From assembly GCF_020497125.1 (NCBI RefSeq), contig NC_059072.1:278920045-278984044 (forward strand): a DNA stretch of 64,000 bases. Direction: 5' to 3'. This DNA is from Mauremys mutica (Eukaryota; Chordata; Testudines; Geoemydidae). The notes under the pieces are model-generated. The model did no database searches and was not told where the DNA came from. It was given only the letters and a program-made list of their open reading frames with translations. The translations under genes and the position numbers were made by a program. Shown piece by piece: positions 32,915 to 43,695 of this stretch (the first letter of the stretch is position 1; the number at the start of each line of letters is the position of its first letter).

Positions 32915-33561
32915 CAGGGTGGGCAAACTACAGCCTGCTGGCCAGATCTGGCTCATCACGGCTTTGGAGCTGGCCTGCAGGATTGCCACCCCTGTGGCAC
33001 TGTGGGCCCCACGCCTCTCCCAGAAGCAGACAGCACTACATCCCTGTGGCCCCTGGAGGAGATGGGGGTGGGGGAGAGGACTCCGCGCACTGCCCTTGCC
33101 TGCAGGCACCACCCGCCGCAGCTTCCATTGTCCAGGAACGGGGAACTGCGGAGAGTGGGAGCTTTGGGGGAGATACCTGCAGGAGAGAGAAGCGCACAGA
33201 GCCCTCTGCCCCTCTTCCCCACAGGGGCTGCAGGGACATGGTACCAGCTACTTCCAGGAGCGGCACGGGGCCAGATGCACGCTGCTGCCACCCCGGAGCC
33301 ACTCCTGGTAAGTGGTGCCAGGCCAGAGCCAGCACCCCAAACCCCTCCTGCACCCTGCACTCCAACCCCCCACTATGAGACCCCTCTCACACTCTGCACC
33401 CCTCCTCCAACCCAACCCTTTGCTCTGAGCCCCTTCCTGCACACCACACCCCACACTCAGTCCCATATCCCAACCCTCTGCCCCAGCCTTACATTTGTGG
33501 CCCTGCATGGAATTTTCCTACCCAGATGCGGCCCTTGGGCCAAAAAGTTTGCCCATCCCTA
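32915..33561. mobile_element. hAT-like non-autonomous DNA element, 647 bp
   Basis: The ends are cagggtgggcaaact and agtttgcccatccct, flanked by a perfect 8-bp duplication ccctaaat (32,907-32,914 and 33,562-33,569). The element is GC-rich against AT-rich flanks, and this produces overlapping open frames of up to 230 codons on both strands. None has a recognisable domain, so I treat them as chance. A right-end fragment of the same family lies at 41,423-41,511. Confidence 0.92.
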
Positions 33562-33569
33562 CCCTAAAT

Positions 33570-34233
33570 TATGGGTCCCACAAGTTTGGTGGGCTTTGCT
33601 GAACCACAAAGTCTTGCTGTACCTGTTAGGCCAGGTCCTTAAACTGCCCCGGCAGAGTATGTATTTTTTTCCCCCACTGGTAGGGGGCTTCTGAAAAGTA
33701 TTCACTGTTTGGCTGCAGTTCTCTTGTGTAGTTATTTTTAGCATCATCTGGGAAGTAAACAAGAATCAGAAGAGATTTCTATGACTAACCCCAGAAAAGC
33801 TCTCTCTCCTTCCAGCATCTATTGATGATCTCTGTCAAACCTGTCATTTAAAAAATTATACAGGGGGATGGGGGTGCATGTCTCACCCTAAGGGGGGGTG
33901 TAACCTAAAGTGTTCGTCTAACCTTAGAAGTACATTTTCCTACAATGCCTGCACAGTAGAATATTCTAATGTAGTTACAAACAGGTAGTGATTGAATGTG
34001 TAACATAGTGAATGCCAGTGAAAATGAGGTAGGATCAGAGGCTAAAAGAGGGAAATAACAAATTAAAAATTGTGGGTGTAATGTGGGTCAGTCTTGTTGC
34101 ACAGCCTAGATGGAGACTTCTGTAATGATAATTAAGTCAGATAAAGATTAGTTAGCTATGTAAACTGGCCTAAAAAAAATCCCCTCATCCTGTTACAGTC
34201 ATGCAGATACTTTGTTGAGAGATCTGTGCATGT
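33570..34233. other. No recognisable feature
   Basis: Unrecognised spacer between two DNA elements. Confidence 0.45.
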
Positions 34234-34241
34234 GTCTACAT

Positions 34242-34364
34242 TAGGGTGACCAGACAGTAAGTGTGAAAAATCAGGATGGGGATGGGGGGTAATAGGAACC
34301 TATATAAGAAAAAGACCCAAACATCGGGACAGTCCCTATAAAATCAGGACATCTGGTCACCCTA
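34242..34364. mobile_element. hAT-like miniature element, 123 bp
   Basis: The ends tagggtgaccaga and tctggtcacccta are perfect inverted copies, flanked by a perfect 8-bp duplication gtctacat (34,234-34,241 and 34,365-34,372). The interior includes the phrase tcgggacagtccctataaaa. Too short to code for anything. Confidence 0.92.
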
Positions 34365-34489
34365 GTCTACATGGAGGTTTGTGTGTGGATTCATAATGTA
34401 AGTAAACACACCACTTCATTTTTATTACACACGCCTGCTCCAGCAGTTCCTTACCAGTGCTTTAAGATTACACTACTAATTTTAATAAA

Positions 34490-34590
34490 CGTGGGCCAGG
34501 TCCTCAGCCAGAATAAACTGGCACAGCTCCAGTGAAGTCAATGGGGCTCTGCTGATTTATACCAGCTGAACATCTAGTCCTATATCCGTA
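34490..34590. repeat. Palindromic short repeat
   Basis: A foldback sequence: gggccaggtcctcagcc on the left pairs with the diverged ctgaacatctagtccta on the right, and aataaactggcacagctcca pairs with gctctgctgatttatacc, around the centre gtgaagtcaatgg. Similar but more decayed copies appear at 34,645-34,745, 31,867-31,965, 36,230-36,345 and 48,070-48,175. Confidence 0.65.
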
Positions 34591-34644
34591 ATGCTATTGC
34601 TAGGATTAAAATCTTTAACAGTAACTAGGCTTTTTCTAAAGACA

Positions 34645-34745
34645 GGAGGCTGGATTCTTAATCACATTTACATCAGTGTACATCTGGAGTAGCTTCACTG
34701 ATTTCTGTGGAGATATAACAGAGATCAGAATCTGGCACACATACT
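34645..34745. repeat. Palindromic short repeat, diverged copy
   Basis: The left phrase ggctggattcttaatcac and right phrase agatcagaatctggca are inverted relatives, around cttcactgatttctgtgg. Same family type as 34,490-34,590. Confidence 0.5.
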
Positions 34746-36229
34746 GAGAACAGAGCAGTGACACTCACATAAACTATTCATTTTTCATGCATACTGATCT
34801 TTTAGTGTTACTCCCAAATGGTGTTGTAGAGGATTTTCACAGTTATGGCACATAATGGGCCAAATTCTCTCTTCTGCTGTGACAGTATTAAGGTTGTAAA
34901 GGGGTTGCAGCCTGAAGGAATATGCCTCAGGATAAATGCAGTGTAGATTAAATTACTTTATGTTCATTCCACCCTTGCAGTCACTTGTGTAGGAGAAGCA
35001 GTATCTTTTACCCAGTAGTGCAGCGATGAGAGTCTGTAATGCTCCAGGCACAGACACAGCTTGCACTCAGACAATGGAGAAAGGCTAGTGTTTTCAAAAT
35101 GCAAATGCTTGTTCCAGTATAAAATGTTGATTTTTTTTCTTTTACAATCTTTACCTGAGCATGTATTTTATTTACTATTTTGTTATTTGTATATTTTAAA
35201 CCCCAGTAAGCAATTTTTCATCAGTGTAACACAAATGGTATATTGTGTTCTCTAAACTTCTCTTTGTAGCTCTGTGTTTGTATAAAGCTATGTATTGTAA
35301 TTTTAGGTTATAAAGCACTACCCTGTACAATACCTTCATTGATCTCTCTTATAAAGTACAGCAAGGATATATGTAGCATCTTATTATCTGCAGTAGTATT
35401 TGGTATCAGATATAATTTCAGGGCTGGATCTGTCACGTCTCTAAGCATAGCCAGTGCAACGAGTGGCATTTTTACCAAGAGAGGAATCTATGACTGCATC
35501 AACATGATTAGACAGTCAGAAATGTGTGAATAGTGTCAGGATCTGAGAAACACAGACGATTAAAGGCAGCAAGATTGAGATATCTCATCTTGAAGAGAGA
35601 GAAACAAGGATCAGCTCTAGAGTATTCTATCTTGCCCCAGTGCACAGATAAGCCAAGAAAGTGAGCAGGGAGAAAGTTGCAATAATGCCAGAATAATGGA
35701 AGTAATGAGCAGAGATAAGCACTGAGCAGTAATGCCACAATAATGAAGTCTAACATTTCTTATAGGGTGTAGTAAGTGTGAGCAGTTTACAGAGATTCTA
35801 TTCTCATCACCAACAATAATCAACTATTACTGGTGCATATCATAGTTATTACATTAGACAAAGGTAGCCAGAGACACAGGATTTGGAGGTTTGCAGAAGT
35901 ACAAAGTGCTGGATCTTAATGAAGATATTAGGAAAGGAAAGTAGGCAGAGGTGAAGATTATAAGGAAATTTAAAGAGCTGATATATTAGCAAAGCAATAT
36001 AGCCAAGCAATCCTTGGTGAGAGGACTTTAAATATTATGGGCCAAATTTATACCTGATGTAACTCACAGTTTGACTCGCTGATTACACACGGATCGTCAT
36101 TTAAACCTGTATATTTTAAATACTCTCTCTTGCTTAATTAATCTTACCACAGCTTTTGTAATAGTCCCTGTATTTAGCATCATATTTAAAACAGCAATTG
36201 TAAGAATTTTAATGGTGACCAATGTAGAT
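34746..36229. other. No recognisable feature
   Basis: Unrecognised non-coding DNA. The phrases gggccaaattc (34,857) and gggccaaattta (36,039) may be single ends of palindromic repeats. Frames here, including one of 64 codons at 35,339, have no domain. Confidence 0.4.
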
Positions 36230-36350
36230 ATAAATGGGTCAGATTTTTATATTACTCATGTACACAAGTGACCCCATTATCTTCAGATGATCTGTTGGTG
36301 GAGTAGGCCACTATGCAAGATCAATAAGAGTAACAGAATCTGGCCCCAAA
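36230..36350. repeat. Palindromic short repeat, diverged copy
   Basis: gggtcagatttttatattac on the left is an inverted relative of gagtaacagaatctggcccc on the right. Same type as the copies at 34.5 kb. Confidence 0.5.
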
Positions 36351-36728
36351 GTATAGCTTCTGAACACTGATGTACAACTGAACCCCTCCTTTGTAATAGC
36401 AATACATCAACAGTACCAATTTATGTTTAGTTCTTTACACACAGACACGCACACAGACGTTTGCCTGATTCTGACAACTTCAGTAATACTTAGTACTATC
36501 GAAATCTGCAACTCGTTGAAATAAAAAGTTCTGGATGCAAAGTACAGCACTACCCACTGTAAATAAAACCAATAGAATGAGGTCTTATTTTTTCCCTGTG
36601 ATAGCAGGGCAGAAGGATAGTAATACTCCATTCACAATATAGACAGCCTACCAATGTAGGTAGCCTACCTACCATAAGTTTGATGACCTACTTGTTACTT
36701 GTGTTGGGTGATAGTCTGTCTAAAGTAT

Positions 36729-36995
36729 AGCCAGGGCCAGCTCCAGCCTTTTTTGCAGCCCCAAGTGGCAAAGGATAAAAAAAAAAGAAAAAGAAAAAAA
36801 AATGATTGAGCTGCTGCCGAAGTGCCGCCGAAGAGGAAGAGATGGAGTAAAGGACCCACCGCTGAATTGCCGCTGAAAACTAAGGCGGAGCGCTTAAGGT
36901 GAAGTGCTGCCGAAGACCTGGACATGCCACCCCAATAACGGACGGAGTGCTGCCCCTTTCTATTGGCCGCCCCAGGCACCTGCTTCCTTTGCTGT
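36729..36995. mobile_element. Short DNA element, left end and body
   Basis: The left end gccagggccagctccagcc resembles that of the element at 26,644. The body contains repeated 'gccgaag' phrases (ctgctgccgaagtgccgccg) and the right part gccgccccaggcacctgctt. An A-rich run lies at 36,777-36,802. I cannot find a matching right terminus or duplication, so the copy may be broken. Confidence 0.55.
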
Positions 36996-37145
36996 GCAGT
37001 TAAGGGGGGGAAGAACAATAAAAGCTTTCTCTCCTCTTATATAAGTTCTGTAATGTCCAAGCAGAACAATAGTCCCTGCACTCTGTGGTGCTATGGTGGG
37101 CAGGGATAATGAGAAACATGGAACTGCCCCTCTTCCAGTTCCAGC

Positions 37146-37665
37146 TCATAGAGTCAGAGGACTGGAAGGGACCTCAAGAGGTCATCTAGTCCAGACCCCT
37201 GCACTCATGGCAGGACTAAGTATTATCTATACATCCCTGACAGATGTTTGTCTAACCGGCTCTTAAAAGTCTCCAATGATGGAGATTCCACAGCCTCCCT
37301 AGGCAATTGATTCCAGTGCTTAACTATCCTGACAGTTAGGAGGTTTTTCCTAATGTCCAACATAAACCTCCCTTGTTGCAATTTATGCCCCTTGCTTCTT
37401 GTCCTATTCTCAGAGGTTAAAGAGAACAATTTTTCACTCTTCTCCTTGTAACAACGTTTTATGTACTAGGAAATGGTTATCATGTCCCCTCTTAGTGTTC
37501 TCTTCTCGAGGCTAAACCGATTTTTTCCCCATTTTTTGCGCATAATCATGTTTGTTGCTCTTCTCTGCACTTTCTCCAATTTGTCCACATCTTGCCTGAA
37601 GTGTGGCACCCAGAACTGGACACAATTCAGTTGAGGCCTAATCAGTGCAGAGTAAAGAGGATGTT
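37146..37665 (-). mobile_element. CR1 LINE, 3' part, older subfamily
   Basis: A minus-strand copy of the CR1 3' UTR and the last part of ORF2. The 3' end is at 37,146 (tcatagagtcagaggactgg in plus orientation). Residual coding includes the frame 37,429-37,223 (GRFMLDIRKNLLTVRIVKHW, then LPREAVESPSLETF), matching the C-terminal segment of the copy at 4.35-4.5 kb. Upstream frames are broken. It is 5'-truncated near 37,665. Confidence 0.88.
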
Positions 37666-38872
37666 TGTCATCAATTCAGTCCAGTCCAGATCAATGAAAT
37701 AGTTAACACTTAGGCTGTTGCTTATTCTCTAAGAATCACCTTTTTCGTTCTTACTTTCATTGATGCAGTATGAACATTTTTATAACAATTGTGGCTTCAT
37801 TTGTAATTCACACACATTGCAAAAATACTCACTGGGATGGGAATTCAGTAGAATTGCTATGAATGTTTGAAGTTCACTATGATTCACTGGAAAATTACTG
37901 CATCACCAGTTTTGGGACTGCAGTATTACTGCTGTTAATATGCTTAATTCAAAGTAGCATTGAAAAAGGTCATCTTAGGCTTCATGGACTGAAACAGCAT
38001 TGCACAGAATTAACATGTTAGTAAGCAATGACTGAAAAGGCACTTCTCAGATCAAAGGGATTAATTTAATACTCCTTTGATTTAACTAGGAATCTGTGAG
38101 TGGATTAGAGCCTCCCACTACAGTATCGCTGAGCACATAATGTGCAGTGCTTCTGCTTGTTTGTGATACTTGATTCATGATAGCAGAAACAGTGTTATAA
38201 AGTCAGGGACCCATATCGGGTTTTTTTCCAAAATTAAAGCTAAATGCTGCTCTTGAATATTGGTTCTGGGCTTCATGAAGCTTGCAAGAGCTGTAAATCT
38301 GCACGTTCAGGCTGACTCTGCCTCTTCAAAAATGGCTAAAAACTAAAAGAACCAAGTGATTGGGCTCCAGATTGTATGCCACTGTTTCTCACTTAGGAAA
38401 GACTGTGGAATTATGAATTCTTGCTCCTAAATATTGTGGGCATATGGTAATACATAATATAGTGGGTGTATTTTTTTCTGGTATGTTTAAGGTATTTTTA
38501 GTCAAAATATGATTTTCCTCTTCTGCTTCTTTATTGTTTTAAGGTTATTGCATAAGGAATACCAAGCATTTAGGACTAGATTATGACTCATGCTTTATTC
38601 CCATGCTAAGGAGAAAAGAAACAGTCTCCAACACCCATACAGCATCTACCTCCACTTTGGGTATGTAATAGAAAGAAGGGCTACTCGCCTGCTTTCTCCT
38701 TTTCTTGGAGCAGAGGCACCTTGGCTCTACTCCCTGCATTCGCTGATTAAAGTAACTCAGCTGGCATGGCAGGTTGTGGGAGGGCAGAATAGCAGTTTAC
38801 TGTTGTTCTGGACCAGCAGGAGATAACTGTTCCCAGGGAATAAGGAAGAAGCAATAGAGGAATCGTGACTCA
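37666..38872. other. No recognisable feature
   Basis: Unrecognised AT-rich spacer of 1.2 kb. No domain-bearing frame. Confidence 0.45.
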
Positions 38873-39219
38873 GGCCTGGTCTACACTAGGCGTTTAAACC
38901 GGTTTTAGGAGCGTAAAACCGATTTAACGCCACACCCGTCCACACTGAGAGGCCCTTTATATCGGTATAAAGGGCACTTTAAACCGGTTTCTGTACTCCT
39001 CCCTAATGAGAGGAGTAGCGCTAATATCGGTATTACTATATCGGATTAGGGTTAGTGTGGCCACAGATCGACGGTATTGGCCTCCGGGCGGTATCCCACA
39101 GTGCACCACTGACCGCTCTGGACAGCAATCTGAACTCGGATGCAGTGGCCAGGTAGACAGGAAAAGCCCCGCGAACTTTTGAATATTTCCTGTTTGCCCA
39201 GCGTGGAGCTCCGATCAAA
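38873..39219 (+). mobile_element. DNA transposon end fragment ('ggcctggtctacact' type)
   Basis: It begins ggcctggtctacactaggcg, the same terminal phrase as the element at 46,537. It contains an imperfect inverted pair around ccctttatatcggtataaaggg and several intact CpGs. It stops near 39,219 (gcgtggagctccgatca) without an inverted right end, so it looks like the 5' end of a longer transposon. The family may be PIF/Harbinger-like, from memory of similar reptile repeats. No coding part is visible. Confidence 0.55.
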
Positions 39220-40750
39220 AATAAATGGATAGCATGTTCACATCTGCAAAGGAACTGTAACCTGAAAGGACTAATCTGTGGTAGTACTTACAGGTAAGAA
39301 AGAGTCAGTGAAGATCAGGATCTAAATAAAGATGACTTGCCTGTAAATGTGAGACTTCCAAAACGTATGCTGAATGTGGACTAGACATATTGTAAGGCTT
39401 TATTTTATTTTATTTTATTTAAAAAAAACCACACATACACATTAGGTTCACAAGTAAATGCTTCAATGAAACAAGTCTATCTGGCAGAAAGGACATGTAA
39501 AAGAATCATATATGGGTCAAACAACTAAATCCACATGAGATCTTAGTTTGAGGATGTTTTGCTGGCTATAATGGACTCCAGGACTGATGTGGAGAGTTGA
39601 GTGAATATAAGTTTTGGAAATAAGGTGAACTTACTGGTTCACTTAGACAAATGAATAGGATTGTTCCATTCTATATAGATTCTTCTACCATACTCACCAT
39701 CCTAGGATGTGAATAGTTTCCATTAGGGCAATAAACAACATGACTAATATCTGTCAGTTGTTTGTTCTTTCAGCCTATCCCCCCAGTGGGAGAAATGTGT
39801 GCTGTGTATTGTCATGTCACAGAGAGAGAGAGAGAGAGAGAGAGTTATGTGTTAGAGAAGGCAAGTTGAAAAAGGTTAAGCAGAATTTTAAGCAGAAGAT
39901 GGTGTGATTTGGTCCAAACTTCCTGTAAGTATTCTTGGTCTGACTCCAAGAATGCTCTGTCTCCTGCACGGATGAACTTTATCTTTATTCTAGGAAGTTT
40001 CATTGTTCTACAAGAGCAAAGTATGGCTCTCAGACAACCATAATCTTACCTATACTTTCCCATCCCTGCCACATGTATCCCCTTCCAACCAGACACCTTT
40101 TCTCAGCCCTGCCCCTTATTACCCATGTGTTAGATAGTTCCGAATTTTAGTCAAAAGATTATTAATTTGATTTGGGGCTCTGAAATACTTCAGAGTTCTT
40201 TGCTATTTATACTTGGCTATGATGGCGAGCTAAGGGATTTATTTTGTACCCTTTAAAAAAAATCTTCAGAATTTCATTAACTGACTAACATATTGTTCTG
40301 CTAAAATGTAAGGACAAAGGGGAAAATAAGTGAAACTGATCCAGCCGCTGCCCCTCCAAAAACATACCCCATGAACTAGGAGAATTTTGCAATATTGACT
40401 ACAGCTTTATTAAATAACAAATCATAACCAGGGAAAAGAACACATGGAATGAACAGCAAAGGGGACCAACATAATCTTCTGACCACAGACACACTTTGAT
40501 TTCTTTGCAGTTTCCCCAAGGTCATGAAATCTCCCCATGGCCAGCTTAACTATCCAACCTAACAAGACCTGGCCACTAGACTCAGAGCTCAAGCCAAGAA
40601 AAACTACCCTTGAAAAATGCATTAGATTAGCCTGTTGGGGAACACTTGATTATTAAGGCCCTAAAATAAAAGTAATCCTCAAAATGCAATGAAGAAAGTT
40701 ACTGATAAAGTCTTTTTCATAATTTACAAAAATGATGCTTGAACAAACTG
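39220..40750. other. No recognisable feature except a microsatellite
   Basis: Unrecognised sequence. Contains the (AG)n tract listed separately and an A/T-rich run at 39,400-39,430. Confidence 0.45.
39821..39844. repeat. (AG)n microsatellite
   Basis: About twelve AG units. Confidence 0.92.
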
Positions 40751-40783
40751 GTGAGCCACGTGCCAGAGGTTGCTGACCCCTGT
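40751..40783. mobile_element. Right-end fragment of family B hAT-like element
   Basis: ggtgagccacgtgccagagg followed by ttgctgacccctg matches the right end of the elements at 51,845 and 58,813. Only the terminal 33 bp remain. Confidence 0.8.
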
Positions 40784-41088
40784 TTTAAAAAAAGTATAAA
40801 TATAGTACAGTACTGTGATAAACGTAAATTACTTACGAATAAAGGGCAAGTTTTTTAAAAAATTGAGAAGGTAAGTAAACTGTTTCTGTGCTTGTTTCAT
40901 TTAAATTAAAATGGTTAAAAACAGCATTTTTTCTTCTGCACAGTAAATTTTCAAAGTTGTATTAGGCCAATGTTTATTTACAAAAATTTGAAAGAACAAC
41001 CATAACACTTTGTTCAGATTTACAAACATTTCAGTGTTACGAACAACCTCCATTCCCAGGGCATTTGTAACGTTGAGGTTCTACTGTA

Positions 41089-41359
41089 ATCATAGAATCA
41101 TAGAATATCAGGGTTGGAAGGAACCTCAGGAGGTCATCTAGTCCAACCCCCTGCTCAAAGCAGGACCAATCCCCAACTAAATCATCCCAGCCAGGGATTT
41201 GTCATAATCCCTTAAAAACCTCTAAGGCAGGAGATTCCACCACCTCCCTAGGTAACCCATTCCAGTGCTTCACCACCCTCCTAGTGCAGAAGTTTTTCCT
41301 AATACCCAATCTAAACCTCCCCCACTGCAACTTGAGACCATTACTCCTTGTTCTGTCAG
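41089..41359 (-). mobile_element. CR1 LINE 3' end, young subfamily
   Basis: A minus-strand copy very similar to 4,254-4,530: the tail atcatagaatcatagaat, then the 3' UTR, then the C-terminal ORF2 codons ([20 protein letters not shown] in the complement of 41,262-41,336). It is 5'-truncated at 41,359, immediately before a fragment of a DNA element. Confidence 0.9.
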
Positions 41360-41422
41360 AATCTGTCTGAAAATTCATAAATAAAGATGAGCATTGATTA
41401 AGCCTAAATTGGGCGGACTTGT

Positions 41423-41511
41423 GACTCCCACACCCCAATCCCCTGCCCCAGCCCTGCATACAATTTCCCCTCCCAGATGTGGACCTCGGCCAAAAAGTTT
41501 GCCCACCCCTG
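41423..41511. mobile_element. Right-end fragment of the 647-bp DNA element family
   Basis: cagatgtggacctcggcc, then aaaaagtttgcccacccctg, matches the right end of the element at 32,915-33,561, and the preceding ccccagccctgcat also matches. The left part is absent. Confidence 0.8.
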
Positions 41512-42725
41512 GGCTAGATTGTGCTTCATACATGGCCCAGTGTCAAGGTGTCCTGCAGTGGCTCAAGAGTGTGAACACCAACTTCAGGGCAGACAGGTAA
41601 GAAGCAGGGCACAACTCCAAATTTGTTGGGAAGTCAAAACTTTGATTTCACAAACCAATTATCAAGTGTAAACTCCCCAGGCACTATAACAACTTTAACA
41701 TGGAGTCACAGACAGTCCATTGGGGTACTCTGATCTCTCCTGCCACCCAAGTAAGATACTTTTGTGATAAATGATCCCTTACACCAAGGATCACTCCATA
41801 TTCGGGTTATTCCCATCCCCAAAGGACCAGCCACTTACCCCAGTTCAATTGCACTTTAGTTCTCACACCAAAGACAATGTTTGTTGCCAATCCTATAATA
41901 AACTACCCAAATATTTATTAATAAATAAATATAGGAAAAGGAAACAAGAAAGTTATTTAAAGGTTAAAGCCGGTGAACTTATATGCACACAAATGAGTTC
42001 TAATAGTAAGTTTCAAAAAGTAATAGAAGCTTCTTTTTTTTAATAAGCAAGCTCTATATGCCCTTTAGGGCTAACTCAGGCTAAGCACTAGGGATCTGTT
42101 GCTTATGCCTGGTAATCCATGCCCCGCAGAGTCCAAGTAGCATAAAGATACATTTCCTCCTTGTTTGTGGTTTTTATTCTCCTTCCCACTTTTGCTTCGA
42201 GCTCCAATGGGATGAATTCACTCGGGGAGTAAACAACATATTCTTTTATCCTATTTAATGTTCCACTCTAGCCCATCTGGTGTCAATGGGCCTTCCTTCT
42301 CAGGAAAGACATAACTATTTCTGCTGGAGACCAGCATTTCACACTAATTAATTTCTCTCTCCTGTCTGGTGATTTACACAGTTACAAAGACTTACAATAC
42401 AAATGCTCAAATATTACCTTACAATATGGGACACAGATGTTACAAGTGAGATTAATGCATGCAGCAACTCATGAGCATTCAATGAAATCTAAACACTAAA
42501 AACACATTCCTGTAATTCTAATACCTTTTTTAACGCTACTAATACACAAGTGAGTCGCACTGATTCCAGCTATGTATTTGTCAGTATTCAGTTGAGGCAT
42601 GGGGGCTTTGGCCACAGCTGGCACCTGCCCTACTCGTGTCACACCCAGATCAAAGTGTTGTAGGCAAGGTGCAGCACACCTAGAGCAACCGTAGAAGGTA
42701 TTGTGCCTCACGTTCATGCCTCTGA
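41512..42725. repeat. Possible old retroelement-derived repeat
   Basis: AT-rich block with the phrases cctataataaactacccaaa and tttattaataaataaatatag, whose texture resembles 26.1-26.6 kb. No borders, target duplications or coding domains are visible. This is a weak assignment; it may be unique sequence. Confidence 0.25.
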
Positions 42726-42990
42726 GGATATGTCTACGGTGCAATTAAACACCTGTGGCTGTCAGCTGACTCTGGTTCATGGACATCAGGTTGCAAGGCT
42801 GTAAAATTGTGGTGTAGATGTTCAGGCTTGGGCTGGAACCTGGCCTCTGGGACCATCCCCCTTCATGGGATCCCAGCCTGAGCCTGAATGTCTACAGGCT
42901 CAGGCCCCGTAGCTTGAACTCCGAGAACCTGAGTCATTTGACATGGGTCATTGAGGAGGAAGGGGAAGCTAATGCACTGTAGACACTGTA
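42726..42990. mobile_element. Short DNA element with inverted ends
   Basis: The left end gatatgtctacggtgcaatt and right end aatgcactgtagacac are inverted relatives. Inside, ggtgtagatgttcaggctt and gcctgaatgtctacaggct form a second inverted pair about 80 bp apart. It belongs to the group with 'gtctaca' ends. No coding capacity. Confidence 0.6.
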
Positions 42991-43269
42991 GACACCCTGG
43001 AGCAAAACTCCCTTCCTTCTTCCTTGTTGCTCTGGGGAGCCCAATAGTAGCAGCAAAATGTGACTCCCTCCCCCATATGGTGGCTCAGCTGTGCTAACTC
43101 ATGCATTGGGAGTGCATGGAGCTTAGTTCTGCCCATTCCTCGCTCTTCTCAGGCTACCTGTTCTTGCACAGGAATGCAGTGCATTCATTTACTCCTGCAT
43201 GTTCTGGGCAGCCTTCATGGGGATTCAATAAGAGTTCTTATTCTAGAGCTGTGAAGGAAACTCTTTTTC

Positions 43270-43695
43270 TGCAATAGTTTGAGATGTCAGAATTTTCCTA
43301 TCTTAGAAAAGGATGGAAAGTGAAAATCTCAAAAATGTTCACAAAGAGAGAATCTGAAAAAATTAATATAAATAATATTCAAATTGGGTCAATCAAAATA
43401 TTTTATTTCAATCCTTTCAAAATACTCCATTTTGATTTTGACCTTTTAATATTTTTACAGTCTTTTTTTATTATTATTTTTTAGTGTTAACTAAAATTGT
43501 GAAAGAAAAAAGTTGCTTTGAATTGAAACGGACAAAATTTTATTTAAAAAATGTGGAATTTCATTTCTTTTTTTCCAAAATATTTTGAATTGGCACATTT
43601 GTTGAAACCAACTCTTTCTCAATTAATTTCAGTTTCAGCTAACATTTTTTGGTAAAAAAGGCTTAGACAGAAAATTCCCAGCCAGCTCTCCCTAC
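43270..43695. repeat. AT-rich foldback repeat
   Basis: Runs of phrases such as tggaatttcatttc, ccaaaatattttgaattgg and aatttcagtttcagc, ending gaaaattcccagccagctct. Same family as 12,600-13,055, 50,842-50,933 and 60,400-60,790. Confidence 0.55.

Noticed and set aside
33002..33694. 230-codon open frame on the plus strand
   Set aside because: It starts and ends in or just beyond a GC-rich DNA element with inverted ends, overlaps long frames in all other registers, and its proline/threonine-rich product has no domain.
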